Positions 1-58,283 of a stretch of 64,000 nucleotides of DNA are shown here, one piece after another. The position numbers and the translations under genes were made by a program. Every line of letters starts with the position of its first letter. The stretch's first letter is position 1. Under the pieces are notes generated by a model that did not search any database, was not told the origin of the DNA, and saw only the letters and a list, made by a program, of their open reading frames with translations. Source of the DNA: Cephalopachus bancanus (taxonomy: Eukaryota; Chordata; Mammalia; Primates; Tarsiidae); contig JAPVLO010000039.1 in assembly GCA_027257055.1 (NCBI GenBank), positions 7,594,501-7,658,500 of the forward strand, in the 5' to 3' direction.

Positions 1-663
1 GGTTTCGTGGGAACTCCTTCCCCTTAAATGTCCCCACCAAACTCCTCTCCAGAGCCCCGCATTTGGCAAGCCCAGGTGCTCAATAGCACGAGTCAAATGC
101 TGGGCAGGGGCACCCTACCAGGTCCATGCTTAAGTTCAACTCTAGGAATATCTGCCAGGTATCCTCTCGTTAACCTAAACTGAGGTCAGGGCTTGGAGAT
201 CTTTACAGTGAATCAACATCCTGTTTGTCTTCCGCAAAGTAATTAACCGCCTCCTATTATAGACACCTCCTTCTCAGATTCCCCTCACTCAGGATTTAAT
301 TATCTAGGAGATTCTCCAGGGACATTCTTTCATCAGAACCACAGGGGAAAAAAGATGGAGCATTTTACACATGTTCTCATTTGAAGTAAAACACTTTAGT
401 AACATGACTAATATGAAGTATTACTCTTTATGGAAAATTTTCTGTGACTAAAACTAAACTTATTTACTATGAAATATTTTATGAGACAGAGACTGTATCT
501 CTGTATTACCTTCATGTTCTAAACTTGGGTTTTACAAGTTTAGAACATGTGTAAACCCAAATGTGGGTTACAAGACGATGAAAAAAACAACTACAATATA
601 GATATATTTTGACAGATTCATATTACCTGAAGGATTCTTACAATAAAGCATATTTTTTAAAGT

Positions 664-925
664 CTTTTTTTTTCCCCTTGAGTTGGAGTCTCACTCCTTC
701 GCCCAGGCTGGACCTGTTGGGCTCCGGCGATCCTTCTACCTCAGCCTTCTGAGTAGCCGGAACTACAGATGTGCGCTACCACGCCTGGCTATTTTTAAAT
801 TTTATTGTAGAGACAAGGTCTCGCCAAGTTGCCCAGGCTGGTCTCGGACCCGCGGGCTCGGGCAATCCACTTGCCTTGGCCTCCCAAAGTGCTGGAATCA
901 CAGGCTGAGACCCCGAGCCCAGCCT
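664..925 (-). repeat. Alu
   Basis: Poly(T) start and GAGTTGGAGTCTCACTCC through AGTGCTGGAATCACAGGCTG. Internally shortened. Confidence 0.9.
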
Positions 926-1882
926 AAAGTAGTCTTAAGAGACAGTAAAAGACAGATGAATCGCCCTAACTGTGCTAAAGTTAGGCTCTCAATCAATTGT
1001 TCCAGTGCTGAATATATAGCTATTGCCTCAAAATAACCCAACAGCTAACGGACAGTAGCGATTTAAAATGAGTTGATTTACAAAACAAGGATGCCTGAAT
1101 AAAAAGGCAAGTAAGTGACCAGTAAGATGCACTGTTTAAAAAGAAAAGCCAAACAGTAAAACACACACCCACACTATAAAAGGAAAATCACAGCTAACAA
1201 AAGCCTATTTCTATCCTGGAGATGGTTGTCATTTTCTGGGAGGTTAATTCCCTAGGAGTAGAGAGCTTGGTCAAATGAACCAGGGAAGCAGCTGGGGCTG
1301 CAGAGAGAGGCAAGGAGAGGCTGCAGGGGAGAGGCAAGAGGGCTGGCATCGCAAACCCTGATTTCTACCCATAATGGTTGGTTTTGCAGTTACTCAAGAG
1401 TTCTCATTTCCTGATCATACGGGAATACCATGCTGAAAATGGTCTCTGTAAGCCTTCTCCAACTTGAAGAAGGATCTCAATCCTTTTGGGAAGCCTCATG
1501 CACTGCAAATGTAGGGCTGGCAAGACACAAAGCCAAGTGCAATCGTGTAGGCTCAAATGAAAGACCCAGCAAAGTTAGGATAAGGCATACAGTGCCTCAG
1601 TAAATAAATAAATAAATAATTCCAACAGACCTTTTTCTGAATTTCAATCCCGTACAACTCCCAAGATACTCTTCCTCGGCCCCACAACTCTCACAAAATA
1701 AAGATAATACTCAGAACAGTTTCTATTAACAATGTGCACAACAGTACAAGCTTTTAATAATAAAAACCAAAACCAAAACCAAACCAGAAAAAGCTGCAGA
1801 CTAACCTGGACATTCCTATTCTTTGGCCAGGACAATGGGAAAATTAAGTTAACTAGAAAGCAGATTGAAAAACATTCCCTAC

Positions 1883-2034
1883 CTGGCCCCTCCTTGACAT
1901 CGCTAAGCCACTCCTTAATATGAGCAATATTCCCTTCGAAAAATCGTATTAAGGACGGCACCTTCTGAGAGCTGCTGAGTGGGTGAGTGTTGTGGATGGA
2001 AAGGATGGAGCGCCAACTCTCTAAATGCAAGTCA
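1883..2034 (-). other. Exon-like open frame with splice-site-like ends, identity unknown
   Basis: On the minus strand the pyrimidine-rich CTCCTTTCCCAG precedes 152 nt open in one frame and a GTAGGG donor-like site follows. The frame reads DLHLESWRSILSIHNTHPL then SSSQKVPSLIRFFEGNIAHI and KEWLSDVKEGP, with a balanced protein-like composition and no repeat match I can recall. Spliced directly to KCTD5 exon 1 (phase 0) it would read TGA at once, so as a KCTD5 exon it would be a poison exon; as coding it needs a phase-1 upstream exon. It may also be chance. Confidence 0.3.
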
Positions 2035-2274
2035 CTGGGAAAGGAGGGCCGCCCGTGTCAACCCCCACTCCAGCGTTAATTCAAACGTCCAGAATGTGAA
2101 AGGATAGACGAACGCAAGGGTTCTGTTTCCAGCGCCAGCAACTGGGACGCAGAAGTTGCTCACATACCCTAGGCAAAAGAATCTCGTGAGAAAAAGAAAG
2201 TAGAGCCACAGCAAAGTGCGGAGTCTGGGAAGCCTCCTCCTCCACCAAAGAGCAGAAAGAGAGAGACCCTCCCC

Positions 2275-3075
2275 AAAGTGAGGCGACTGGGTATCCTCGA
2301 GGGCGGTGGAACCTGGGCGCCATCCTCTCCTCCCTGGACCAGGACAGGGGGTTCGGGGGTCCCTGGGATCAAGCCGGCGACGAGGGAGCACAGGGCTCGG
2401 AGCCCGGGGAGAGTCGCCCGCTCCCGCTGGGATCTCCTTCGGGTGGAGCTGGGTTGTGCGGCGGGCCACAGGACAGGGCAGCCTGGACCCTACGGCCGGC
2501 CCGCGCGGCCCTCACCTTGTCCGAGTCCAGATCGGGGTCGGCCTGGCACAAGCGGTACAGGAAAGATTTCGGGTCCCGGCACAGCGTCTGCCGGGTGGTG
2601 AGGAAGTAGGTGCCGCCGACGTTGAGCCGGACCCACTTGGACACGCTGCCGGGGCGCTGGGCCAGAGCACCGAGACCCACGCTACAGCGGCGGCACAGGC
2701 CACCTCCCAGCCCCGCCCCGAGGCCGCCTGGGGCCGGCGGCAGTAGCTCGCAGTGGTTCTCCGCCATGATCCCAGCAAGCCCCGCCACAGCTCCCCCCCG
2801 CCACCGGAAGCGTCCGGTTTTTAATATCGTCCTCCCTCCTAAAGCGCCCGCCCCGGCGTCACTCGAGGCGGAAGTTCCGGTCCGGAAAAGCGGCCGGCCG
2901 TGCCCCCTTCCGGCTGGCCGGGCCACAGCGTGGTCCCGGCCGCCGCCGTAGGCCGGCAGATGCGGGGTCCGCCTCAGGCTCGGGGGCCTACGCCTACACG
3001 AGCGATGCGCGCACGCCCGGCCCCGCCCCCCAAGTGCCCCGATGGTTTTCAAAAGAAGAGTCACGCCCGCGAAGT
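2275..3075. promoter_or_regulatory. CpG island with KCTD5 promoter
   Basis: CpG density and GC content rise sharply here against the AT-rich flanks and cover KCTD5 exon 1 and its upstream side. Several ETS-type GGAA cores in CCGGAAG or CGGAAGT context lie near 2800-2910, and an NRF1-like TGCGCGCACGC lies near 3006-3016. There is no TATA box at a sensible distance, so a broad housekeeping-type promoter firing leftward is likely. Confidence 0.8.
2516..2767 (-). CDS. KCTD5: KCTD5 coding exon 1 (partial gene)
   Basis: KCTD5 is a BTB/POZ protein that assembles into a pentamer and serves as a substrate adaptor for CUL3 ubiquitin ligases. The 84 codons run from [10 protein letters not shown] through a Gly-rich, low-complexity leader ([15 protein letters not shown]) to the start of the BTB fold, [19 protein letters not shown] then [18 protein letters not shown], ending DSDK at a GTGAGG donor in phase 0. 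The ATG has A at -3 and G at +4. The leader differs at a few positions from the human one as I recall it ([10 protein letters not shown]). The next exon (DETGAYL in human) is not found in the remaining 2.5 kb, so the gene continues beyond position 1. Confidence 0.96.
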
Positions 3076-3091
3076 CTACACTCTACATGCT

Positions 3092-3097
3092 TTTATT
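3092..3097 (-). promoter_or_regulatory. Polyadenylation signal AATAAA, distal PDPK1
   Basis: Sense-strand context is GTAATAAAAGCATG. It follows an AT-rich stretch and is the last AATAAA before the GC-rich KCTD5 promoter. A GTGTAG stretch just downstream could act as the GU-rich element. Confidence 0.7.
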
Positions 3098-5058
3098 ACA
3101 AGACTACCGAGCATACGAGGAAAATTCATCATCCGATAACTACACCTAAAGCACAAATATCTGAAAAAAAGATAATAAACAGATTCATTAAATTATGATG
3201 ATTAAATCATTGACCAAATAGAAAATTTATATAATAAAGCCAGAAAAAAAGTTGTAAAATATAGTTTACAATAATTATTCACATTCAAGGCTGTACATCA
3301 ATACATACAACAACGTGGCCCCGAACATGAATTCAATCCAAATAATTCATATATTAGAATTTAAATAACACAGACTGAACTAGAGGCCAACAGTAGTCAG
3401 CAAATAACCTTATGTAAGAATAAAAATACAAAAGTGTATATCCTAGTATCATTGCATTATTTTTCATAAGTTTTCTATTTTTTGCTTTGCCTGTACATCA
3501 CAGTTACAGCTACAGACCAGGTAGAGAATATTACACATGTTCTGACTGCCACCCACCTGAAGACAGCTAACATACTATTGATTCTTCCTAGTTTATGCTG
3601 TTAAGAACAGCTACAGTAGCACTAAATACTGTAACAATTTAATTTTTCCATTGTCCAAACTTACAGTCATAATAGAGGCTATCACCAGTATCACCCCTGT
3701 TCGTAGCCATTCAGCCAGACTACTAGACTAGGGTGGGTTACACAGCTAATGGAAAGTTTGCCTTTTGTAAAAAGTTATCTGTATGTAGCTTGGTGTTTCT
3801 TTCTATTGAAAAAATGAGTTACAGAGAAAATTCAGGTATACACACAGGTTTGTTCAGTTGCCTACCAAGGCCACCTCAGTGACAGATAAAACTGATCTTT
3901 GCTGGAAAAATCTTCCTCCCCAGACTGGGTCTCCACAGGCAGCCTAATTTACAACTCTGCAATCTTGGGCCAGAAGCAGTGCCCCTCAGAGCCTCTGAAC
4001 TGTCCCAGTGCTGACTTGGGTACTTGCTATGTGGGTTGCCTAAGAAGGGGCCACACGACCACTGAGTAACCATTGGTTCCTGTCAGGTTTGAAAATAAAC
4101 CAAATAGGGAAATGTGTATGGTGACATCTCCCAGAACATCGTACCTTCGCCATATTCTCACCTCTGAAGTCAGCACTGAGCACCCTGGGTCTGTGGACCA
4201 GCAAAGGGAATGGCCTTGGGACTTCTGAGGAGGACAAGAAACCTCATTCTGCACAACTCAGCCGTAATCTCTGGTAAAGTAGCACTGAGTATGGTGCCTA
4301 GAAAAGAATCTTCTGCGTGTCTGCCCTCAGAATCAATGAACCCTGACTAAAGTGGAGAAATTAAGAACGCAACCAAATTTGGATGGTCTGGACTTGAAGA
4401 CACTAGGCAAGGTGCAACACTGTGGGCAGGAAGTGGGGAGAAGGCCTTAAATCCACACCAGCCGGGAGAAGCACATCCTACAGTAGAGAAACCCAGACCC
4501 TGTGTTCTTCTGACTGGCTAAGACCGTCTGACAGGGAGGGGGCCAAGAGGGCAAATGCACTCTTGCAAAACCCAATCATCTACGTGGTTTCTTTTTCAGG
4601 TACAGCCTCTGCACTTTCTAAGTCTATAAACTTGATTACAAATCACCCACCAAGCATGTGGCAAGGTCAGTTCAACACTTTTTATCTCTGCTGACTGTGC
4701 AGATGCAAATTCAGTACCATTGTGGACACAAAGTACAAGGTTCGGAAAAATATCACCAAGCACTTAAAGCCATAGCAGCAGGGATGGAAGAGAACATGCA
4801 GGCGTAGCCATTCTCTTGCAATGAAAACAAGGAAACTGGCTCATGGGAAAATCTGTCAACAAACGGATTGGAGTAATGACATCATTTTTGTATTTTTTTA
4901 AAAGTGATCTTATTCAAACATTATTTGGAACACACAACTTATCAGAAACTGATTTGTCCAGACTCTGTAGGACAAGAGGCTGTTAATGGAGCTCTGAGCA
5001 TCCAAGCATCAGATCAAGAGAAAGGAAGAAAAAGTAACACCTTTAAAATAAACATACT

Positions 5059-5363
5059 TGGCTGGGCTCGGTGGCTCAGCCTGTAATCCCAGCACTTTGG
5101 GAGGCCAAGGTGAGTGGATTGCCTGAGCCCACAGGTTCGAGACCAGCCCAGGCAACTTGGCAAGACCTCGGCTCTGCAATAAATAGAAAATTAGGTGGGC
5201 GTGGTAGCGTGCGCCTGTAGTTCCTGCTGCTTGGAAGGCTGAGATGGAAAGATTGCCGGAGCCCAGCAGGTTGATGCTAGGGTGGCCGTGAGCATGCCAC
5301 TGCACTCCAGCCTGGACAATGGAGTGAGACTCCAACTCAAAACAATAAAAATAAAAATAAAAT
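5059..5363 (+). repeat. Alu (dimeric) in the PDPK1 3' UTR
   Basis: Both arms are present, ending GAGACTCCAACTCAAAA plus an A-rich tail. A perfect 14-bp duplication AAAATAAACATACT flanks it at 5045-5058 and 5364-5377. Confidence 0.95.
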
Positions 5364-5377
5364 AAAATAAACATACT

Positions 5378-5765
5378 CTTTGACCTCAAAATACCACTTC
5401 TAGGTATCTAAAGGAGAAAAAAAATCAGAGTCAAAAATCAAAGATCTATAAAGATATTCACCACAGCATTATTTAAATAGTGAAAAACCAGAAACCATCA
5501 AAATGTTTTACAGTAGGGAAGTGGTCAGATAAATTATGATAAAATTTACAACTATTACACTCTAAAATAGTTAAAAACATGTTTTTGAAGAATTGCTCAT
5601 GGGAAAATGCTTAAGATAAAATACCAAGTGAAAAAAGCTGGAGGCAAAACGGTGTACCCTGTATGTTCCCAGTTTAGTTAATAGAGCAAATAAATGGGAG
5701 GGGGCAGGATACAGACCAAAATGCTCGCGATGGGCCTCTCTGGGTGGTGAGTCTACAGTTGATTT
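5378..5765 (+). mobile_element. Old L1M-type 3' fragment in the PDPK1 3' UTR
   Basis: ATACCACTTCTAGGTATCT, CACAGCATTATTTAAATAG and the AAACCATCAAAATG block are typical of old L1 ends. It probably continued upstream before the Alu at 5059 inserted. Confidence 0.65.
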
Positions 5766-8700
5766 AAAAAAAAAAAAAAGTTTTTAGAAAGTACGTTTTA
5801 AGAAAGCATGTTTTAAGAAAGTATGGAATCACCCAGAGCCCCTGCGCTGGCATCCGGGGGGCCTGCGCCATGGGACTGTCTCAACAATTCCTCTGGGCAA
5901 GGACCACAAATACCAGCGTCCCAAGGGGACTGGAGTAGACCAAGTTCCCGTCAGCTGTGGCATGACATAAGTCACCTTTCTCAAAGCAAATTGTTAACTG
6001 GCCTCCAACAAGCTAAGGTTCCGAACAGCAGCTGTGCCATGGTGCCATCCACCAGCATGGAGGCTTAGTGCTCTACACTGGGACCACCACTGCCTGCTGG
6101 AGCCACAGAAAAAAAGGAGACAACAGTCCATTCAAACCCAGCTCTTTGTTCCCAGAAAAAGTCGAGGCACCACAGACTTCCTGAGCCAACAGTAACTTCT
6201 TGCTCTCAGTGCTAAGATGCCACAGGTGATGTGGTCTGAGCATTTACGCTTGTCTTTGCCCACTTGTAGTAAGACACAGGGTTCCTGGATCTGTTAAGCC
6301 ACTTGGTACTTTTTCATACCTTGGATAAACCCACAATTATAATTCCATGTCAGTATGCATATGTAGACTGTCACCCATGTCTCATCTTAGAATGTAAGGC
6401 ACCTGCATGCCAGGTGATGGCTCTAAGGATGTGTTTGATAAAACTAAAGTTGATATGAGTAAGTACAGGGGAAGAAAATATGCATGGATCTTTAAAAAAG
6501 AAGGGGAAAAGGGGACTCGGTGAGGAGAAAAGTGACCCACAAGAAGGGCTCAGGCAAAGGCAGTCACTTCTGCTGTGGGCTGTGAGCTCCAGCTCTAACC
6601 CCTAATTCTGTGGTTGCAGAGGTTAAGATGGAGCTTGGCCAGTGAAGCCCAGGAGGTAGTGGCGCAGCCAGAGGAAGCACGCAGCATAAATCTCCCCAAG
6701 CCAGCCAAGCCAGAGTTTCCACTAAAGTCTCAGCTCTGCTGTTTCCCCATAGCCAGATGCCCAGGAAAGACATCTTTCCTGCATCTGTGTGCAGTTAGGA
6801 GTGACAGGAAGTCACTCTCATACACACAGACACAGGACATTCTGAGAGGGGTAAAAGAGCTGGTATGGGGGGAGTAAGCCTGAACAGAAATTACTGAAAG
6901 AAATGTATAAGCGAGACCCTTAATACAGGCAAGAATTTTCAAAAGCCAGGAGAGAGAGGGCTTGGCCTCCAGCCACAGGCCCAGGGGCATGAGCTGGGCC
7001 CAAGGTGCTCTGTTCCCTGGGGTGCTCTAAGGATAGGTGCAGCCTGACACACACACACACATGCACTGTGTAGTGGCCAAGGCCCAGGCAGAAACAGCTG
7101 GCAAAGCCCAAGGACACCTGCCTAGCCCCTCAATGCCCAGTGTGATGGACGTCCACATCTGTACTTTCCCAGTTTAAGAGACACTGTTATTAACGGTTTA
7201 GGAAATCTTCCCTCTCAATGTGGACCTGGCCTGGCACACAGGGTGGCTGAGGGGCCATGTGAGATGGGGTTGGGGCATCTTTTCTGTGTGGGCCTCTTGC
7301 GGTGCCTTTGTGGACATCTACAGAAATGGCAAGGCTGATCATCCTGGGACACACTCGTGTCAGAGGCATGTCTCTGAGCAGTATGGAAGGGCAGCAGCAC
7401 CTGCCTCTCCCCATGGGACTGGGAGCTGCCCTCCAGGGATAGCCTGGGCAGAGAGAGGAAGAGCTCAGTCCTGTCAGGCTGTCAGGAGCTCTCTCTGCCT
7501 GGGGAGGAGTGAAGCAAAAGAAAATGCATTTGGACTGTGTCACACAGCAGGGCACTGCCACCAAGGCATCAAAGGGACACAGCCCTGCAGCTGCCAGAGG
7601 AAACCAGACCAGGCATGCTTAGGTCTAAGGGCTGCTCTCGCCTCCTGTGCAACGGTAACAGACAAAGTCTGCTCTTTATGGGGCCAGATGACCTGGCAAC
7701 ATGAGAAGACTTTCAGATTTTCAGCGTGGAGATGCCAAAAGTTCTAAGTTAGCTCTGAGAAATGTTTAACCACAACACAGAAAGAGTGCATGTGACACTG
7801 GTGCTGCGCACCCTGGTGCTGTCTGCAGACTGAAGCACTCTGGATCTGCCAAAAGCAGGATTCTCTCTCTGACCTGACTTCACCATTGGGAAGGTCTGCC
7901 CATCAAGCCTTCCAAGAGGCTCCCAGGAAGGTCTGGAGCCTCATTCCTCTACAAGAGCTTGTGGCCCTATGATCTGGCTGAGCTCTTTGAGGTACCTCTG
8001 GCCTTACCCAGGGCTCAGGGAAGGAGTCTCTCTTATATGCAAGGACCCAGCTGGGTGTAATTGGGCTCACTTCTGACCATGCCCCTCCTAGGCCTGAGCT
8101 CAGCTTCGAGCCCCAGAGGCTGACACTGCTCAGTGGGACAGCGCCCTCCACTTGGCAGCCTGCTCCCGCATCACTCGACACCTTTCTACTCCTTACCACA
8201 GAGTCTACAAGTGAGTAGCAGGGGCCACAGAAATCCTGCCACCAGAGTTATGCCAGGAGGCACGTGATGGGCCTGGCACACCTAAGGGACATAAACAAGG
8301 GATGCACAAAAGGAAGCACATGCACAAAAGCACAGAATCTTCCCACCTAGAGAGAGCAGCACCCCAGCAGAGGTGTGCAGGAGCCCCATCTCTGGTGAAG
8401 AGTGCAGGGGATGGGGGGGTGCAGGAAGAGTCAAGGACATTGGGGCCCCTCAGCCACCAGCACATGGGCAGGAAGGGGAGGGTGCACGGTTCTGATTGAT
8501 GCTAAGAGAAGCTGGTGACACCAGGTCTATCCACTAGTCTGGGCAGGAACTGAGCTGACGTGCATGGAGCTGGGTCCCCACAGCAACGAGCGCGTGTAGA
8601 TGCCTCCACAGAGCATAGAGAGCAAGCAAAGCGACCCTGAATTCCTTTTTGTTTGTTATTGGTTTTGTACTTTGTGTGGTTGGGTATTTTTTTTTCTTCT

Positions 8701-8848
8701 TTTCTTTTAAATAAAAAAGCTGCAAGGTTTCCGCCTTCTGCATTCCCTTGAGATGGCTGGCAGGTGGTCTGGAAGCGTCCCGGATGGCGGCCGAGCCGCA
8801 CTGGGGCAGGTGTCCTGGCAGCAAAGGGCAGCCCGGCCGCAGGCCATG

Positions 8849-54597
<45,749 letters not shown>

Positions 54598-54933
54598 CTG
54601 GTGGACAGAGGAAAATCAGGTAAGACTCAAAGTGGCTCACTTGTCCTAAATGGATGAACTAAGGTATAAGCGCCTCAACTCAACATTGCTGAAGAACAAA
54701 CCCTAAGGACAGGGCAGGCTTTCTGAAGTCCCACTGTCCATTTTGGGAGGCTGTCCTCCCAAGTTCTCCTTCCTGTGCCATCTTCACCCACTAGTCCACT
54801 GGCAGCTACTCACCCTCTCCCTTGGCACTGCTCAAGTCTCTAATCAACTCCCCCTCAAGCTCAAGTTATAGCAACCAGAGACAGCACTGCACACTTCTAA
54901 TTATGGGGGGATGAACAGATAAGAATGCTGACT

Positions 54934-55540
54934 GGCTGGGTGAGGCGGCTCATGCCTGTAATCCCAGTACTTTGGGAGGCAGAGGCAGGAGGATTGCCTG
55001 AATACAGCGGTTAGAAATCAACCTGAGCTGGGCTTGGTGGCTCAGCCTGTAATCCCGCACCTTGTTGAGGTGAGTGGAGGTTGAGGTGAGTGGATTGCCT
55101 GAGCCCGTGGGTTCAAGACCTGCCTGGGCAACTTGGCAATACCTCATCTCTACCATGAATCAAAAAATCAGCCGGGCATGGTAGCGCATGCCTGTAATTC
55201 CGGCTACTCGGAAGGCTGAGGTGGAAGGATAGCTGGAGACCAGCAGGTCGAGGCTTGCGGTGGCCGGGAGCGGCCACTGCACTCCAGTTTGGGCGACAGA
55301 GTGAGACTCCAACTCAAATAAATAAATAAATAAATAAATCAACCTGGACAACTTGGCAAGACCGCATCTCTACAATAAATCAAAAAATTAGCTGGACGTG
55401 GTAGTGTGTGCCTGCAGCTTCACTACTTGGAAGCTGAGGTGGAAGAATCTCCTAGCCCAGCAGGTCGAGGCTGTGGTGGCTAAGTGTGCCACTGCACACC
55501 AGCCTGGGTGACAGAGGTTCCAATTAAAAAAAAAAAAAAG
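54934..55540 (+). repeat. Outer Alu of a nested pair
   Basis: The left arm stops at TTAGAAATCAACCTG (55025) and resumes at GACAACTTGGCAAGACC (55347) after a complete Alu. Confidence 0.92.
55026..55335 (+). repeat. Inner Alu, young subfamily type
   Basis: CCCGCACCTTG and GGCCGGGAGCGGCC mark the young type. A perfect 11-bp AAATCAACCTG lies at 55015-55025 and 55336-55346. A short internal repeat of GAGGTGAGTGGA is present. Confidence 0.93.
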
Positions 55541-55541
55541 T

Positions 55542-56020
55542 TCTGACTATGTTCACAATACACAATGACACCCAATGCTGGCAAGACTGTGATAAAGCGC
55601 CAGGCTCTGTGGCTCAGCCTGTAATCCCGCGCCTTTGGGAGGCTGAGGTGAGTGGATTGACTGAGCCTGCAGGTTCGAGACCCGCCTGGGCAGCAAGACC
55701 TCATCTCTACAATAAATCAAAAAAATCAGCCGGGCGTGTGTTGCACACGCTTGCAGTTCCGGCTACTCAGAAGGCTGAGGTGGAAGGATCGCCGGAGCCC
55801 AGCAGGTTGAGGCTGCGGTGGCCAGGAGTGGCCACTGCACTCCAGTCTGGGCAACAGAGTGAGATTCTAACACACACACACAAAAAAGACTGTGATAAAG
55901 CAAGCATACACACAGAACCATGGCTGGCACCGAAAACCGGTTACTGTGAAATGTTTTGGAAAGCAATTTGGCAATTGTCAACAAAGCAACTACAGAACAG
56001 TTGTCAATGAGACACACAGA
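55542..56020 (+). mobile_element. Old L1M-type fragment interrupted by an Alu
   Basis: CCAATGCTGGCAAGACTGTG before the Alu and TTTTGGAAAGCAATTTGGC after it are typical old L1 3' phrases. Confidence 0.6.
55599..55885 (+). repeat. Alu, young subfamily type
   Basis: CCCGCGCCTTTGGGAGG, GGGCAGCAAGACCTC and a CA-rich tail. A perfect 16-bp AAGACTGTGATAAAGC lies at 55583-55598 and 55886-55901. Confidence 0.95.
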
Positions 56021-56821
56021 AATACAAAAAAGACGAGGGGGGTGGATAAAAACAGCTAAAAATGTAAGTGGGCACTAAGAGAAGATCAGATCATGCTCAA
56101 AGTGAAACTGGCAGTATGTGAAAGTTGTGCCCACAGTCAAACAACATCCCTCTCCAGCTGTGACCCTGATGTGGTCACTGTGGCGACACCAGCCCACCCA
56201 CACTGTAGCAGAACAACATGAAATGAGCTCAGGGTACCCAGATGCTGGTTTCTAATGCTACTATACTCCCCACTGAAAGAACCCAGAAGAGCACTTGACC
56301 ACACATTTCAATAGGGCTATGGAATTCACACTATAACTGAAAACAATGGGCCTACCTCCTCATGAGCTTGTGGAAGGACAGAAGACCAGCAAGGCCAGTT
56401 TAAAGAAGCTGCCACTGGCCAGGCTGTGACTCTTTCAAACACTAAAAGTAGATTAATCAAAATAAGCCAAAGCTGAAAAAGTCATAAGTTTGTAATGGTA
56501 CACAAAGGTGGTTCATAAGTAATAAAAAAGGTTAAACACAATTAAATGCTTAGTTTTTATTAATTACAAGTATAAGGGGAGTGGCCATGCAGTGCTGTTT
56601 CTTGTACTGTACATCTGTTTATAAAGGATCGACAAGGATTCTATCTTGTCAAGGACCATGAAGAAGCCAGAGATCTGGAAAAGTAGAAACAACATAGAAC
56701 AGGGAGGACAGGTAAGCACAGGTTAATCCCCAGTATGCTGCAGGAAGACAGCCCAGCCACCAAAGAGAAGAGCTAATGGAGATGCTCACCTTAAGATCAC
56801 AAAACATATAACAAAAAAACC

Positions 56822-57082
56822 GGCCAGGCTCAGTGGCTCAGTCTGTAATCCCAGCACTTTGGGAGCCCGTGGGTTCGAGACCAGCCTGGGCAACTTGGTG
56901 AGACCTTGTCCCTACAATAAATCAAAAAAATTGGCTAGGCTTGGTAGCACGCGCCTGTAGTTCCAGCTACTCGGAAGGATCACCAGAGCCCAGGAGGTTG
57001 ACACTGGGTGGCTGTGAGTGTGCCACCGCACTCCAGCCTAGGGGATGGAGTGAGACTCCAACTCAAAAAAAAAAAAAAAAAA
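56822..57082 (+). repeat. Alu
   Basis: GGCCAGGCTCAGTGGCTCAG start, with a deletion between GGGAG and CCCGTGGGTTCGAG. Confidence 0.9.
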
Positions 57083-57339
57083 TCTAGAGGGAACATCCTG
57101 TGACTCAAACATGACAACACAGAGGTGGAAAGGGAGGACAGCGAGGACAGGCGGTGTCCAGGCAGTGCCAGCAGCGCAGTGGCCTGGGCTCCATGTGGGA
57201 GGTCAGCCCTGAGAGACAGGCACACACAACACCCCAGCTGTGGACTGGCACTGCAGCTAGGAGAAGACAGGCTTCTCTTTCTTACAGATCTGTTAAGTTC
57301 ATCTTAACTTCAGGCAAGGTATAAAACTATGAAGGAGAT

Positions 57340-57645
57340 GTCTGGGCATGGTGGCTCATACCTGTAATCTCAGCACTTTGGGAGGCAGAGGCAAGAGGAC
57401 TGCCTAAGCCCAGGGGTTCAAGATCAGCCTGGGCGACTTGGTAAGACTTCAACTTGGTGAGACCTTGTCTCTACAATAAATCAAGAAAAATTAGCTGGGT
57501 GTGGTGCCACACACCTGAAGTTACAGCTAATTGGAAAGCTGAGGCAGAAGGATCTCCTGAGCTCGGCAGGTTGAGGTTGCAGTGGCCATGAGTGTGCCAC
57601 TGCGCTCCAGCCTAGGTGACAGAGTGAGACTCCAATTCAAAAAAG
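57340..57645 (+). repeat. Alu
   Basis: TGTCTGGGCATGGTGGCTCA; a small internal duplication of CAACTTGGTGAGACCTTG-like sequence lies in the left arm. Confidence 0.9.
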
Positions 57646-57817
57646 AAGGAATCAACCACACAGTATTGATTAAATATGACCAAACGACTTCATAATAAAT
57701 ATGTTAAAGAATATGATCAACAAAACGTGTACATTTTCATTTTCTAGTTTGCTAGTAGGTGTTTAAGTGCTTAGTAAAACCTTTATCACATGTAGAAATT
57801 TAATAAACTGGACACTA

Positions 57818-58132
<315 letters not shown>

Positions 58133-58174
58133 AAAGTTCAAATACTAGCAAGTATTCCTCGTATATAAAACCCC

Positions 58175-58235
58175 TCGATCTTTCCACCTCAGTCTTCCAA
58201 ATGGAACTACAGATGCACACTACCACGTCCAGCTA

Positions 58236-58283
<48 letters not shown>

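Larger units (their letters stand above)
1..2515 (-). other. KCTD5: KCTD5 intron 1 (5' part)
   Basis: Follows the exon 1 donor. It holds one minus-strand Alu (664-925), a short AAAT repeat near 1601-1620, an AACCAA-type tract at 1767-1788 and the exon-like frame described at 1883-2034. The rest, including 1-663 and 926-1600, shows nothing I recognise. Confidence 0.8.
3075..8848 (-). other. PDPK1: PDPK1 3' untranslated region, about 5.8 kb
   Basis: The stretch from the stop codon to a canonical AATAAA has no exon-like break. Long 3' UTRs of this size are known for PDPK1. It is AT-rich toward the distal end (3100-3870). It carries one Alu and an old L1 piece (5045-5760), and a short CA tract near 7051. 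Open frames inside it, for example on the plus strand at 7220-7747, have no recognisable product. The cleavage point about 15-25 nt past the signal is inferred. Confidence 0.75.

Noticed and set aside
2278..2951. Plus-strand open frames in the CpG island (about 107-146 codons)
   Set aside because: They are GC-rich shadows antisense to KCTD5 exon 1; the minus frame carries the conserved BTB sequence.
7220..7747. 175-codon plus-strand frame in the PDPK1 3' UTR
   Set aside because: No recognisable domain, antisense to the UTR, no splice or promoter context; compatible with chance.
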